From Acidimicrobiaceae bacterium (GTDB lineage Bacteria > Actinomycetota > Acidimicrobiia > Acidimicrobiales > RAAP-2), in the NCBI GenBank assembly GCA_003161575.1, contig PMOE01000052.1, positions 1-46,685 on the forward strand: a stretch of 46,685 bases of DNA, written 5' to 3'. The translations under genes and the position numbers were made by a program. Shown in pieces: positions 33,445-41,507 of this stretch. Below the pieces are notes generated by a model, which was not told the origin of the DNA, made no database searches, and worked only from the letters and a program-made list of their open reading frames with translations. Position 1 is the stretch's first letter. The number at the start of each line of letters is the position of its first letter.

Positions 33445-33879
33445 GTGGAAGCCACACGAGTGGAGGTCGCAGCGACTCGGACACTGCCGAGGTGGTCGGG
33501 CCCGGTTTCCGTCGGGATCGGCGCGCTGGCCGCCTGCACAGCTGCCGCGGTGATCGACCCCTATCGCGGGCAGGGGGTCCCGTGCCCTTTCCATATGGTC
33601 ACCGGGTTGTGGTGCCCAGTCTGCGGATCCACCCGGGCGCTGCACTCCCTCTTGCGTGGCGACCTACAGACGGCGTTTTCCCGCAACCCTCTGCTGATCG
33701 TGCTCCTCCCACTGCTCGCAGTGTCCTGGGCTGCTTGGATGAGCGATGCGGTGGGCGGCCCCCGGCTGTGGCGGCTGCCCCGAAACCGTTGGGTTCTGGT
33801 CACCCTCTTGGTGGTCGTCGGGCTCTTTTGGATCGCCCGCAACTTGCCCTTCGCTCCATTGCGGGTACTCGGCCCCTGA
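33445..33879 (+). CDS. DUF2752 membrane protein
   Basis: 144 residues with a GGAG before GTG 33445. The family motif CPVCGSTRALHSLLRGD is at about 57-73, preceded by PCPFHMVTGLW, with membrane helices near 20-38, 80-98 and 110-130. DUF2752 proteins are small bacterial membrane proteins of unknown function; the Cys pair could bind metal or form a disulfide. The gene stands between the radical SAM gene and the MFS transporter on the same strand. Confidence 0.85.
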   Translation: MEATRVEVAATRTLPRWSGPVSVGIGALAACTAAAVIDPYRGQGVPCPFHMVTGLWCPVCGSTRALHSLLRGDLQTAFSRNPLLIVLLPLLAVSWAAWMSDAVGGPRLWRLPRNRWVLVTLLVVVGLFWIARNLPFAPLRVLGP

Positions 33880-33958
33880 GCCAGCGGGTCATCACGGTGG
33901 CGGTCATCGAACCAGCGTTGTCACGGGGGTACTCGCCAGTGCGCCAAACTGCACGCCG

Positions 33959-35440
33959 ATGAACGGCGCGCACCCCACCCAGCGGCACGCTCCCGAGTGG
34001 GTGATCCTGGCCATCGCGTGCGTCGCCCAGTTCATGGTGGTCCTCGACGTCTCCATCGTCAACGTCGCTCTTCCTTCCATCGGGCGCGAGCTGCACTACA
34101 GCGCCACCGGGCTCCAATGGGTGGTCAATGCCTACGTCTTGACATTCGCCGGGTTCTTGTTGCTCGGGGGTCGCGCGGCCGACATCTTCGGACGCCGTCG
34201 GATCTACCTCTTCGGCATGGCGTTGTTCGTCGGCGCGAGCCTCGTCGGTGGCTTCGCCCAGAACTCGGCATGGCTCACCGCAGCCCGGGCCGCTCAAGGC
34301 ATCGGCGGAGCGTTCTTGTCCCCGGCCACTCTGACCATCATCGTGACCACCTTCCACGGCGCCCGGCTCCCAAAGGCGCTCGGGGCCTGGAGCGCGGTGG
34401 CGGGTGCCGGCGGTGCCGTCGGTTCGATCCTCGGCGGCGTCCTCACCGCAGAGCTCAGTTGGCGGTGGGTCCTCTTCGTCAACGTTCCGATCGGGGCCGC
34501 GGCGATCGGGGCCGCCCTCATCTACCTACCCGAGCTCCGGCGAACCGGGGAGAAGCCACGTTTGGATGTGGCCGGTGCCATCACGGTGACCGCTGGCCTC
34601 GCCCTGCTGGCCTACGCCATCGTCGGCACCGACGTCTACCCCTGGGTTTCGACACGCACGCTGAGCATCCTTGCGATCTCGATTGTCCTATTGGCCGCGT
34701 TCCTCTACATCCAAGTCAGGGTGGCTTCTCATCCGCTGGTGCCCCTGCGCCTGTTCCGCTCCCGATCGGTGTCGGGGTCGAACATCGTCATGTTCTTGGT
34801 GGGCGCCGCCTTCTTCTCCATGTGGTACTTCCTCTCGCTGTATATGCAAAACGTCCTGGGCTTCGGTGCGCTGCGGGCCGGGATGGCGTTCGTACCCATG
34901 GCCCTCGCCATCATCATCGGAGCCCAGCTCAGCTCTCGGATCCTGGCTAAAACCGGTGTGCGACCTCTCTTGTTCGTCGGCACCGCCGTGGCGACGCTCG
35001 GGTTCGTCTGGCTGTCCCAGATCCAGGCCGCCAGCAGCTACTGGACGGCGGTCTTTGGCCCCGGGAGCGCCATCGCGCTGGCTCTCGGGATCCTCTTTAC
35101 CCCACTCGCTCACGCGGCCACCGCCGGAGTGGACCAGCTCGAGGCCGGCCTGGCTTCGGGTGTGCTCAATACGTCGCGCCAAGTGGGCGGTTCGATCGGC
35201 TTGGCCGCGCTGGCCACCGTGGCCACCGACCGGACGACTGAGGTGCTCGCCCACGCCAACAGCGGCCTCGACACCGCGCTGGCCGATGGATATTCGCGGG
35301 CCTTCGAGGTGGCCGCCGCCCTCACCGCCGTGGCCTTCGTGGGCGCCTTCATCGTCCCCCGTCTGGGCCGTTCGACAACCACGGTGACCGCGGTCCCCCC
35401 CGACACCGCCCGCCTCGGGGCCCAACCGGCGGAGGGATAG
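33959..35440 (+). CDS. MFS drug/metabolite exporter, DHA2 (14-helix) family
   Basis: 493 residues from ATG 33959. The first helix carries VAQFMVVLDVSIVNVALPSI, the DHA2 signature (LDxTIVNVALP), and the loop GGRAADIFGRRRIYLFG is MFS motif A; motif C is in GAGGAVGSILGGVL. The pattern fits 14 helices. It exports cationic drugs or secondary metabolites by proton antiport. Its TAG stop shares a base with the GTG of a siderophore-interacting protein, so a siderophore is a possible cargo. Open frame upstream of the ATG overlaps the DUF2752 gene and is not coding. Confidence 0.9.
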   Translation: MNGAHPTQRHAPEWVILAIACVAQFMVVLDVSIVNVALPSIGRELHYSATGLQWVVNAYVLTFAGFLLLGGRAADIFGRRRIYLFGMALFVGASLVGGFAQNSAWLTAARAAQGIGGAFLSPATLTIIVTTFHGARLPKALGAWSAVAGAGGAVGSILGGVLTAELSWRWVLFVNVPIGAAAIGAALIYLPELRRTGEKPRLDVAGAITVTAGLALLAYAIVGTDVYPWVSTRTLSILAISIVLLAAFLYIQVRVASHPLVPLRLFRSRSVSGSNIVMFLVGAAFFSMWYFLSLYMQNVLGFGALRAGMAFVPMALAIIIGAQLSSRILAKTGVRPLLFVGTAVATLGFVWLSQIQAASSYWTAVFGPGSAIALALGILFTPLAHAATAGVDQLEAGLASGVLNTSRQVGGSIGLAALATVATDRTTEVLAHANSGLDTALADGYSRAFEVAAALTAVAFVGAFIVPRLGRSTTTVTAVPPDTARLGAQPAEG

Positions 35441-36255
35441 TGGTCGGGGCGGACAAAGGAGGAGCTGCCGGGGACGAGCCGGTCGACGTGCGAGGGGGCG
35501 TTCTCGACACCTCAGCCCTCCTGAACCGCCTCCCCGGGGTCTCGCACTTTGAGCTCGAAGTTGTCGACGCGGTGCCCGTCACCCCGATCATGCGGCGCAT
35601 CCGTTGCACCGCCTCCAACCTCAGCGATCTCGTCTACCAGCCTGGTCAGGATCTGATGCTCGCCGTGCCGGCCGACGGGGTCGCCTTCCGGCGGCGCTAC
35701 ACCATCCGCCGGATTGATCGAACGGCCGGCACGCTCGACCTGGAGATGGTGGTCCACGGGGATGGACCTGGCGCCCGCTGGGCCGCGGGGGCCCGAGAGG
35801 GCGACCGCATCGAAGCGATCGGACCACGGGGCAAGATCGGTCTCGACCCGCAGGCGGCATGGCACCTGTTCGCGGCCGACGAATCGGGCATCCCTGGCAC
35901 CTTTGCCATGATCGAAGCCCTCGCATCCGGGGCAACGGCGATCGCCCTCCTCGAAGTTGCCGGTCCGGAAGAAGAGCAGGTGCTGATCGTGAACCCCGGG
36001 GTCACCGTGCGAATCGAGTGGCTCGGGCGCCAAGGTGTCGAGCCCGGGCGCAGCACCGTGATGATTGACGCGACGAGGGAGGTCGAGCTTCCTCACGGTT
36101 ACGGCCACAGCTACCTGGCTGGAGAGCTAAAAGTCGTCGCTGGCATGCGCACGACACTGAGCGAACGGGATCTGGCGCCTGAACAGATATCCGCCAAGCC
36201 CTACTGGCGATCGGGCGTGGCCAACGCGGCCCACGGCGAACCCGATCGGGATTGA
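35440..36255 (+). CDS. Siderophore-interacting protein (FAD-dependent ferric reductase, ViuB/SIP family)
   Basis: 271 residues. The FAD-binding strand is RRRYTIRRID (about 87-96), the next domain begins LFAADESGIPGTFAMIEAL, and the tail GHSYLAGELKVVAGMRTTLS with PEQISAKPYWRSG is diagnostic of the SIP family. It reduces ferric siderophore in the cytoplasm to release iron. GTG 35440 overlaps the exporter's stop by one base. The first 35 residues are an extension before the usual start. No siderophore synthetase or ABC importer is in the window. Confidence 0.92.
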   Translation: MVGADKGGAAGDEPVDVRGGVLDTSALLNRLPGVSHFELEVVDAVPVTPIMRRIRCTASNLSDLVYQPGQDLMLAVPADGVAFRRRYTIRRIDRTAGTLDLEMVVHGDGPGARWAAGAREGDRIEAIGPRGKIGLDPQAAWHLFAADESGIPGTFAMIEALASGATAIALLEVAGPEEEQVLIVNPGVTVRIEWLGRQGVEPGRSTVMIDATREVELPHGYGHSYLAGELKVVAGMRTTLSERDLAPEQISAKPYWRSGVANAAHGEPDRD

Positions 36256-36566
36256 CGCGACCCGGCGAACACCGACGGCCATGAGGTGACATAACGCGCC
36301 ACCCCGACAGGCAGTAAGGCCAGCCGTTCGCACGGCGAGGTCGACGAACCGTCTCGGAGACGTCATCGGTGCGCCAACGATCGGCAGAACCCGATCATTT
36401 GCGCGCTTGGTTCCGCGCCAGCCCGATTCTTCGGCTTCGGGCGAGCGTTGAGTGAGCCAGAGAAGGCGGCCCGGCTCCGGCCGTGTCGGCGTGAGTTGCA
36501 TGATCGGTTCAACACACCGCACCGGTCACATTGCCGGATCATCGGGCCGCACCTCCCCGTCGTGGC
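36256..36566. other. Intergenic region between convergent genes
   Basis: 311 bases between the siderophore-interacting and cation-transporter genes, which converge. No intact gene. A minus-strand stretch (36316-36387) encodes RVLPIVGAPMTSPRRFVDLA, which faintly resembles the N-terminus of nitronate monooxygenases, but nothing continues it. Confidence 0.4.
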
Positions 36567-37163
36567 TCAACGGGTGAGCGCCTCCCGAGCCTCCCGAACG
36601 GCGTAATAGAGGAGCACGTAGCCGGCCGCAGGATCAGCCCACCACCAGCCGAGGGAGGCATTCAACACCAAGCCCACGAGGACCGCGATGGCGAGGATGC
36701 CATCGATTGCCGTGATGCGACCCTCGGCCCGGAGCACTGGGTTCTCCAAGGCCGCACCGGTCCTGGCCTTCCCAGCGGCGAGAGCAAACATCGCTCCGGC
36801 CGTGGCTCCGGTCCAGACGATCCCCAACACGCTGTGACGCGGGTGGAAACCGAGCACGAGCACCACTGTGCTCTGGATCGCCAGATATCCAGACAGGGCG
36901 ACAAAGGCCACGCCAATCAGCCGCATGGCTCGACGCTGCCGCTGGTGGCCTACATCGGCGAGTTCCCAGAGCACGACCGTCGACGCCCCGATTTCGATGA
37001 GGCTGTCCAAGCCGAAGCCGGCCAACGCAACCGAGCGGGCCTCAATGGCTGCGATCGCCAAGATGACAACGCCAACCACGTTCCAGCCCAACGTCGCCAG
37101 TTCGAGACGCCGTCCATGAGCGAGCAGACGTGTCTGCACGTCTCGGTCAGACCCGCTCGTCAC
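36567..37163 (-). CDS. Cation-transporter-like (CDF-related) membrane protein
   Basis: 198 residues from GTG 37163, with AACACT 6 bases upstream. Helices fall near 18-38, 40-60, 75-95, 105-125 and 145-165. FGLDSLIEIGASTVVLWEL has the Asp and Glu of the cation-diffusion-facilitator metal site, and the C-terminal GWWWADPAAGYVLLYYAVRE has the second Asp. It lacks the cytoplasmic domain of true CDF exporters. A divalent cation is the likely substrate. It is divergent from the ArsB-like gene, 129 bases between starts. The frame continues to 37280, but that part is not family-like. Confidence 0.8.
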   Translation of the reverse strand: MTSGSDRDVQTRLLAHGRRLELATLGWNVVGVVILAIAAIEARSVALAGFGLDSLIEIGASTVVLWELADVGHQRQRRAMRLIGVAFVALSGYLAIQSTVVLVLGFHPRHSVLGIVWTGATAGAMFALAAGKARTGAALENPVLRAEGRITAIDGILAIAVLVGLVLNASLGWWWADPAAGYVLLYYAVREAREALTR

Positions 37164-37292
37164 GTGGCCAGTGTTGCAGAACAGCCACGTTCCGAATCTA
37201 CGGTGCGGGGAGGAGCCATCCGAATGGCGTTGCCACTGGGCAACCCAACCCTGGGTGTTGCCCCAGCGCGGCGGCAGCACAAATTCTCAGGC

Positions 37293-38504
37293 ATGCTGCT
37301 TCGTGTGAGCCACCCCGGTCCGCAGAGCGAGCACTCGCCCTTCGGCGCGGAGCCCAACGACGGCGTCCCGCCGCGCCGCGGGCGCCACCTCGGGTGGCTG
37401 CTGGCAGGTGTCGGTGCCGCCGGGTTGGTGGTGGCCTTCGCGACGAATCCGTCTGACGCCAGGGCCGCAGCTTCTCAGGACTGGTCCCCGTTCGTGCTCG
37501 TCACCGGGCTGTTGCTCATTGGCCTCGTGGCCGACGCCGATGGGCTGTTCGCCGCCGCCGGGCACCAGTTGGCCCGGACGGCCAGGAACGGGCGCCTCCT
37601 GTTCATGGGCGCCACCGTCATGGTGAGCGTCGTGACCGCCGTGTTGAATCTGGACACATCGGTGGCGTTTCTCACTCCGGTGCTGGTGTACACGGCCCGG
37701 AGCCGGGGCGCCGGTGAGGCCCCGCTCCTTTACGGCTGCCTCCTCCTCTCCAACGCCGGGTCGTTGTTCCTGCCCGGCTCGAATCTGACGAACCTGATCG
37801 TCCTCGGTCACCTCCACCTGAGCGGCGCAGAGTTCCTGGCACACATGTGGGCACCGGCGCTGGCCGCGCTGGTTGTAACCGCGGGGGTGGTAGCCGGCGT
37901 CGAGCACCGCGCATTGCGAGTGGGCTCAGCGGATCTGGAGCGACCCGAACGACCCGTGCTCGGCCTTGGGCTGGTGGCTGTCGCGGTCGCCGCGGTGTTC
38001 GTGGTGGTCCTGCACTCCCCGGCTCTCCCAGTGGCGGTCGTAGGTGTGGTGGCCATCGGGATCCGACTCGCCGGCGGCAAACATGAGCCTTGGCGCGTGA
38101 TCGAGGTGATCGGCGTGCCAGTCCTCGTCGGCCTGTTCGGCGTAGCCGTGGCGCTTGGCACCTTGGGTCGGGTTTGGTCGGGACCGGCCACATTGTTGGC
38201 GCACCTCGATTTGTGGGGAACGGCGGCCGTCGCGGCCGTTGCCTCGGTGCTGGTCAACAACCTCCCCGCGGCGTCGCTGCTCGCCGCCCACGCCCCCGAC
38301 CATCCCTTCGCGCTGTTGATCGGGCTCAACCTCGGCCCAAACCTGTTCGTGACGGGATCACTCGCCTGGTTGTTGTGGCTGCGGGCGGCGCGGAACGCAG
38401 GCGCGCAGCCGTCGATCGCCAAGGCAAGCCGCCTCGGAGCGATCACGGTTCCGCTCTCTTTGGCTGCTGCGCTCTGTGTGCTGGCCCTGGCGAATTCCCG
38501 GTGA
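37293..38504 (+). CDS. ArsB/NhaD-type ion transporter (SLC13-like)
   Basis: 403 residues and about 10-11 membrane helices. TAVLNLDTSVAFLTPVLVYTA and LLLSNAGSLFLPGSNLTNLI correspond to the two inverted-repeat signature segments of the ion-transporter superfamily (NLDTxVxxLTP, N-x-GS-x-PxSNLTN), closest to ArsB-like permeases; the second half has SVLVNNLPAASLLA and LNLGPNLFVTGSLA. Arsenite or organic-anion export is possible. No arsR or arsC is nearby, so arsenic is not proven. ATG 37293 or GTG 37305 may be the start. Confidence 0.82.
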   Translation: MLLRVSHPGPQSEHSPFGAEPNDGVPPRRGRHLGWLLAGVGAAGLVVAFATNPSDARAAASQDWSPFVLVTGLLLIGLVADADGLFAAAGHQLARTARNGRLLFMGATVMVSVVTAVLNLDTSVAFLTPVLVYTARSRGAGEAPLLYGCLLLSNAGSLFLPGSNLTNLIVLGHLHLSGAEFLAHMWAPALAALVVTAGVVAGVEHRALRVGSADLERPERPVLGLGLVAVAVAAVFVVVLHSPALPVAVVGVVAIGIRLAGGKHEPWRVIEVIGVPVLVGLFGVAVALGTLGRVWSGPATLLAHLDLWGTAAVAAVASVLVNNLPAASLLAAHAPDHPFALLIGLNLGPNLFVTGSLAWLLWLRAARNAGAQPSIAKASRLGAITVPLSLAAALCVLALANSR

Positions 38505-38807
38505 AGAGAGGATTACGCGATCGGCGCTCATTGGTGCGAGGGCATCACCGGGTCCCGATTGGGCAAACCGTCTCGCGTGCTCGGGCGCTGGGCTGATGGA
38601 CGCCGACCCGGAATCTCATATGGCGGCTGGCAATTCGTTTCCGGTACCGGACCCCGGGGCTCCTCAGCCGATCCGAAAAGATCAGTTCATCTGGTGCCGT
38701 CGGTGCCGGATCTGCCCGTAATCCGGGGGGTCCAACATGGAATTCGCAGTCGCACACCGGCGGTCGACGAGGAGCGCGAGGGTGGGACCCGGAGTCGAAT
38801 GACCGTG
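38505..38807. other. Intergenic region between convergent genes
   Basis: 303 bases between the ArsB-like and COG4705 genes. No ORF with coding character, repeat or RNA fold was evident. Confidence 0.5.
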
Positions 38808-39689
38808 CTACGACGTCTGCAATGAGCCGCGGTCGCGTTCAGCATCCTTATGGGAGACCGACAGGTAGACCACGAAGCCGACGATCAATACCGCTAGGAC
38901 GGCGCTGACCAAGCCATCACCGAGCGCGAGTCCGCCCACCCTGTGTGACTTGCCCATCCAGTCCGCAAAGGAGGCGCCGAGCGGCCGGGTGACGATGTAG
39001 GCGAACCAAAAAGCGAAGATTTCGTTGAAGCCGAGCCACCGATAGCCCACAGCCGGGACGGCGATTAGGACGGCAAACAACACACCAGAGGTCAAATAGC
39101 CCAAGCCCAAGGTTGTGGCGGTCAGGTCACCAGCGGCCGTGCCGAGCGCGAACGTTGCCATAACTGTGGCCCAATAGAACGCCTCACGGCGAGGAGTGTC
39201 GATGCTGTGGATCGAGAGAGTCTTCTCACTTGCGTGCCACGCCACGAAGACGACCGTAAGCACGACGGCAAAGAGCGCAGTTGACACTGCGTAAGGGACG
39301 CCGAACTTTATGTGCAACACGTCGGCGGCCATCGTTCCGAACACGGCGACCATGACAACGGCCAACCAGTAGATCCATGGCACATATCGGCGAGCCCGGA
39401 ACTGCAGCACGAGTGCGGCCGCCAGAACAATGCCGGCGAATCCTACTGCAATGACCGGATCGAATCGGTGGACGAGGTAGTCCGAAGTTGCTTCGCCCAT
39501 CGCGGTTGTCAACAACTTCACGATCCAGAAATAGACGGTGATTTCCGGAACCTTTCTCATGGCTCGCGAGGTCCGATGGGCACCTCGCTCACCGTTGGGC
39601 GAACGCGGATAGCCAGTGGCTGAATCGGTCGGGTCTGCGGACTCGGAATCAGTGATCGGCTCGGGTTCACCCACATCTGAATTCTCCAC
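38808..39689 (-). CDS. COG4705 / DUF347-repeat membrane protein
   Basis: 293 residues with eight or so helices in four similar units. A hydrophilic head of about 45 residues is followed by KVPEITVYFWIVKLLTTAMG and EATSDYL, the first DUF347 unit; further units show FGTMAADVL, LGTAAGDL and RPLGASFADWMG. The repeated G-T/E-x-A-[AS]-D pattern defines the family, some members of which have been linked to manganese. GTG 39689 is preceded by GGAG at about 5 bases. The role here is unknown. Confidence 0.87.
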   Translation of the reverse strand: MENSDVGEPEPITDSESADPTDSATGYPRSPNGERGAHRTSRAMRKVPEITVYFWIVKLLTTAMGEATSDYLVHRFDPVIAVGFAGIVLAAALVLQFRARRYVPWIYWLAVVMVAVFGTMAADVLHIKFGVPYAVSTALFAVVLTVVFVAWHASEKTLSIHSIDTPRREAFYWATVMATFALGTAAGDLTATTLGLGYLTSGVLFAVLIAVPAVGYRWLGFNEIFAFWFAYIVTRPLGASFADWMGKSHRVGGLALGDGLVSAVLAVLIVGFVVYLSVSHKDAERDRGSLQTS

Positions 39690-40183
39690 ATAGCTCCGGG
39701 TTGGGTCAAAGTCGCTGGTTGGGGGGAATCAAAAGGGGGGACTGTCACCCAACAATCGGCACGGCAGGTCGGGACCGGGGCTGCCCACTAATCTCCGGCC
39801 GAGCATGGTATGCGGTCATCGCGCGCCGGGCGCGGTGCCGCGATGGAGTCCATGAAATAACAGAGAGGCCCGCCACGGGTGGCTCACGCCTTCTGAGCTG
39901 CCGTTGCCGTTGTTGGGGCCCCACGGACCCGATCACGACGCCGTTACCGCGGCGGAGCCAGTACCCGGCGCTGCCGCAGGGTCCATGCCGACGACCGTTT
40001 GGGCAAAGCCAGGCGGCGAACCTGCAAGCAGATCACCCGCAAGGTTGCCATCGCCGACCCTGGGGATGACACTACTGGGGTGACGTTCTGAAGGTGTTGT
40101 CAGCGCTTTCGGGATTGACACAGAGGGATCGACCTATGCCGGCACGTCGCGCGGGCGCCGGTTTTTGGTGAAGGAGGCTCACG
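39690..40183. other. Long intergenic region between divergent genes
   Basis: 494 bases. Open frames here lack coding bias. A TTGACA at 40115-40120 has no -10 at 16-18 bases; TATGCC at 40135 is 14 bases away. A strong AAGGAGG at 40171-40177 serves the next gene. Confidence 0.45.
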
Positions 40184-40453
40184 ATGCCTGACGAAAGGGA
40201 GATCGCCCAGGCAGTCGACCAAGTCCTCGACCCCGTCCTCGGGCGGGAGGTCCGCCGAGCACGAAATATCCGACTCAAGGGTGGGTTCGCTCGGTTGGGT
40301 GTCCTGCTAATCCCGTTGTTGCTCATCTTCGCGAGAAGTCCTGCCGTCCTCCCGCTGCTGTGCTTCTTCTTCGTCATCGGGACGCTCTGCATCTTCGGAC
40401 CCGAGGCCCGGACCTCCGGGCGGATCAACCGGACACGAAACCCGGGGAGCTGA
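40184..40453 (+). CDS. Small membrane protein, function unknown
   Basis: 89 residues with AAGGAGG (40171-40177) six bases before the ATG, the best ribosome site in the window. The first 35 residues are charged and helical (EREIAQAVDQVLDPVLGREV), then a hydrophobic hairpin (LGVLLIPLLLIFA and AVLPLLCFFFVIGTLCIF) reaches residue 73, and a basic tail follows. I do not recognise the family. It converges on the APH-like gene, and the long region upstream separates it from other genes. Confidence 0.7.
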   Translation: MPDEREIAQAVDQVLDPVLGREVRRARNIRLKGGFARLGVLLIPLLLIFARSPAVLPLLCFFFVIGTLCIFGPEARTSGRINRTRNPGS

Positions 40454-40584
40454 TCGCCGGGCCTCGGGCGGTCGGTTGTTTTCGGCGGCTCCACCGCGGC
40501 GGACCGGACCGGCGGCGGATATCGAGCGGACCCGAGCCATGGTGCCCCAGAACGCGGGCCCGGTGATGGTTGCTGTTCTGGCTG

Positions 40585-41385
40585 CTACGGCCCGAGGTCC
40601 CAGAGGAGCCGGTAGTAACCGATGCGCACGGAGTCAGCTTCAATTCCATATGCGGCCAGTAGACCGTCTTCCAAGCCTTGTCCGTAGTTCCATTGAGTGC
40701 TCCAGGTTGCGATGGCAAGGTCAGACCACCGATCAGCAACCCCCATGGCTCCGAGGTCAACATGGCCAGACCATCGTCCGTCGCCGGAGAGCAGCGTGTT
40801 CGGGGCGCAAGCATCGCCGTGGCATACGACGACGTGGTCGATAGGAGGAATCTCCGCAAGTACGCCGAGAGCGTGATCGACCGTGAGTCCGCGGTGCTCG
40901 ACGTGCCACTTTGCTGGATCGAGCATCCCGAGCGCCGCCCGTCGTTGGACGTCGGTGAGCCGATCGTCGGCCGACCACGAGAAAGGACAACGGGCAACCG
41001 GAAGCGCGTCATGAAGGGCGCGCAGTCCCTCGCCGATCGCCGCCACCGCGACCTGTGGAGCGTCCTTCCACCGTTCGCTTACCGCAGATTCTCCCGGCAC
41101 CGCCTCGGTCATCAACCAAGTCCCGGTCTCGTCACCGCCGCAGTCGAGGACCCGAGGGACCGGTGTGAAAGTCGCCGCCCACGACAATCGGGTCGCTTCA
41201 TCGTGCAAGTCGACTCCGCCTTCCGTCGGAGCCCACTTCACGAAGCGTCGATCTGGGCCGTTAGTGGCCTCGAAGGTGAGACCACCTACCTCGTTTTCCC
41301 AGACGGCCCGCAGTTCGTACCCCGCCGCGAGACTGCGAACAGCTGCAGGTATCTCTACGGCTCTGCAGGGAGGTCCGGCGACCAC
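40585..41385 (-). CDS. Aminoglycoside 3'-phosphotransferase-like kinase (APH family)
   Basis: 266 residues, the size of APH(3') enzymes. The catalytic loop is CHGDACAPNTLL (family HGDxxxxN), the metal loop HVDLGAMGVADRWSDLA, and the C-terminus GLEDGLLAAYGIEADSVRIG with YYRLLWDL is the APH(3') ending. The N-terminal lobe has GGLTFEATN and RRFVKWAP with the ATP lysine. These enzymes phosphorylate kanamycin-type antibiotics; close chromosomal relatives occur in antibiotic-producing actinobacteria, and other substrates remain possible. GTG 41385 is the start. No mobile element is near, so it looks like a resident gene. Confidence 0.87.
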   Translation of the reverse strand: MVAGPPCRAVEIPAAVRSLAAGYELRAVWENEVGGLTFEATNGPDRRFVKWAPTEGGVDLHDEATRLSWAATFTPVPRVLDCGGDETGTWLMTEAVPGESAVSERWKDAPQVAVAAIGEGLRALHDALPVARCPFSWSADDRLTDVQRRAALGMLDPAKWHVEHRGLTVDHALGVLAEIPPIDHVVVCHGDACAPNTLLSGDGRWSGHVDLGAMGVADRWSDLAIATWSTQWNYGQGLEDGLLAAYGIEADSVRIGYYRLLWDLGP

Positions 41386-41507
41386 AACATTGAGCCTCGC
41401 ATGGCGCCCGCGCGGAGGGCAATCAGCGCAGCCCCCAGACCGCCGCCGGGTCGGTGATCAGCCACCGGCCCGTTTGAACAGACCCTATGAGGCGGTGAGG
41501 CGAGCGC

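Noticed and set aside
36316..36387. A 24-codon minus-strand stretch resembling the start of a nitronate monooxygenase
   Set aside because: Too short and isolated; no further homology on either side, so a gene remnant is not demonstrated.
37164..37280. Possible tRNA upstream of the cation-transporter gene
   Set aside because: The translated reading resembles those that tRNA genes give, but no T-loop GGTTCGA sequence or cloverleaf pairing is present.
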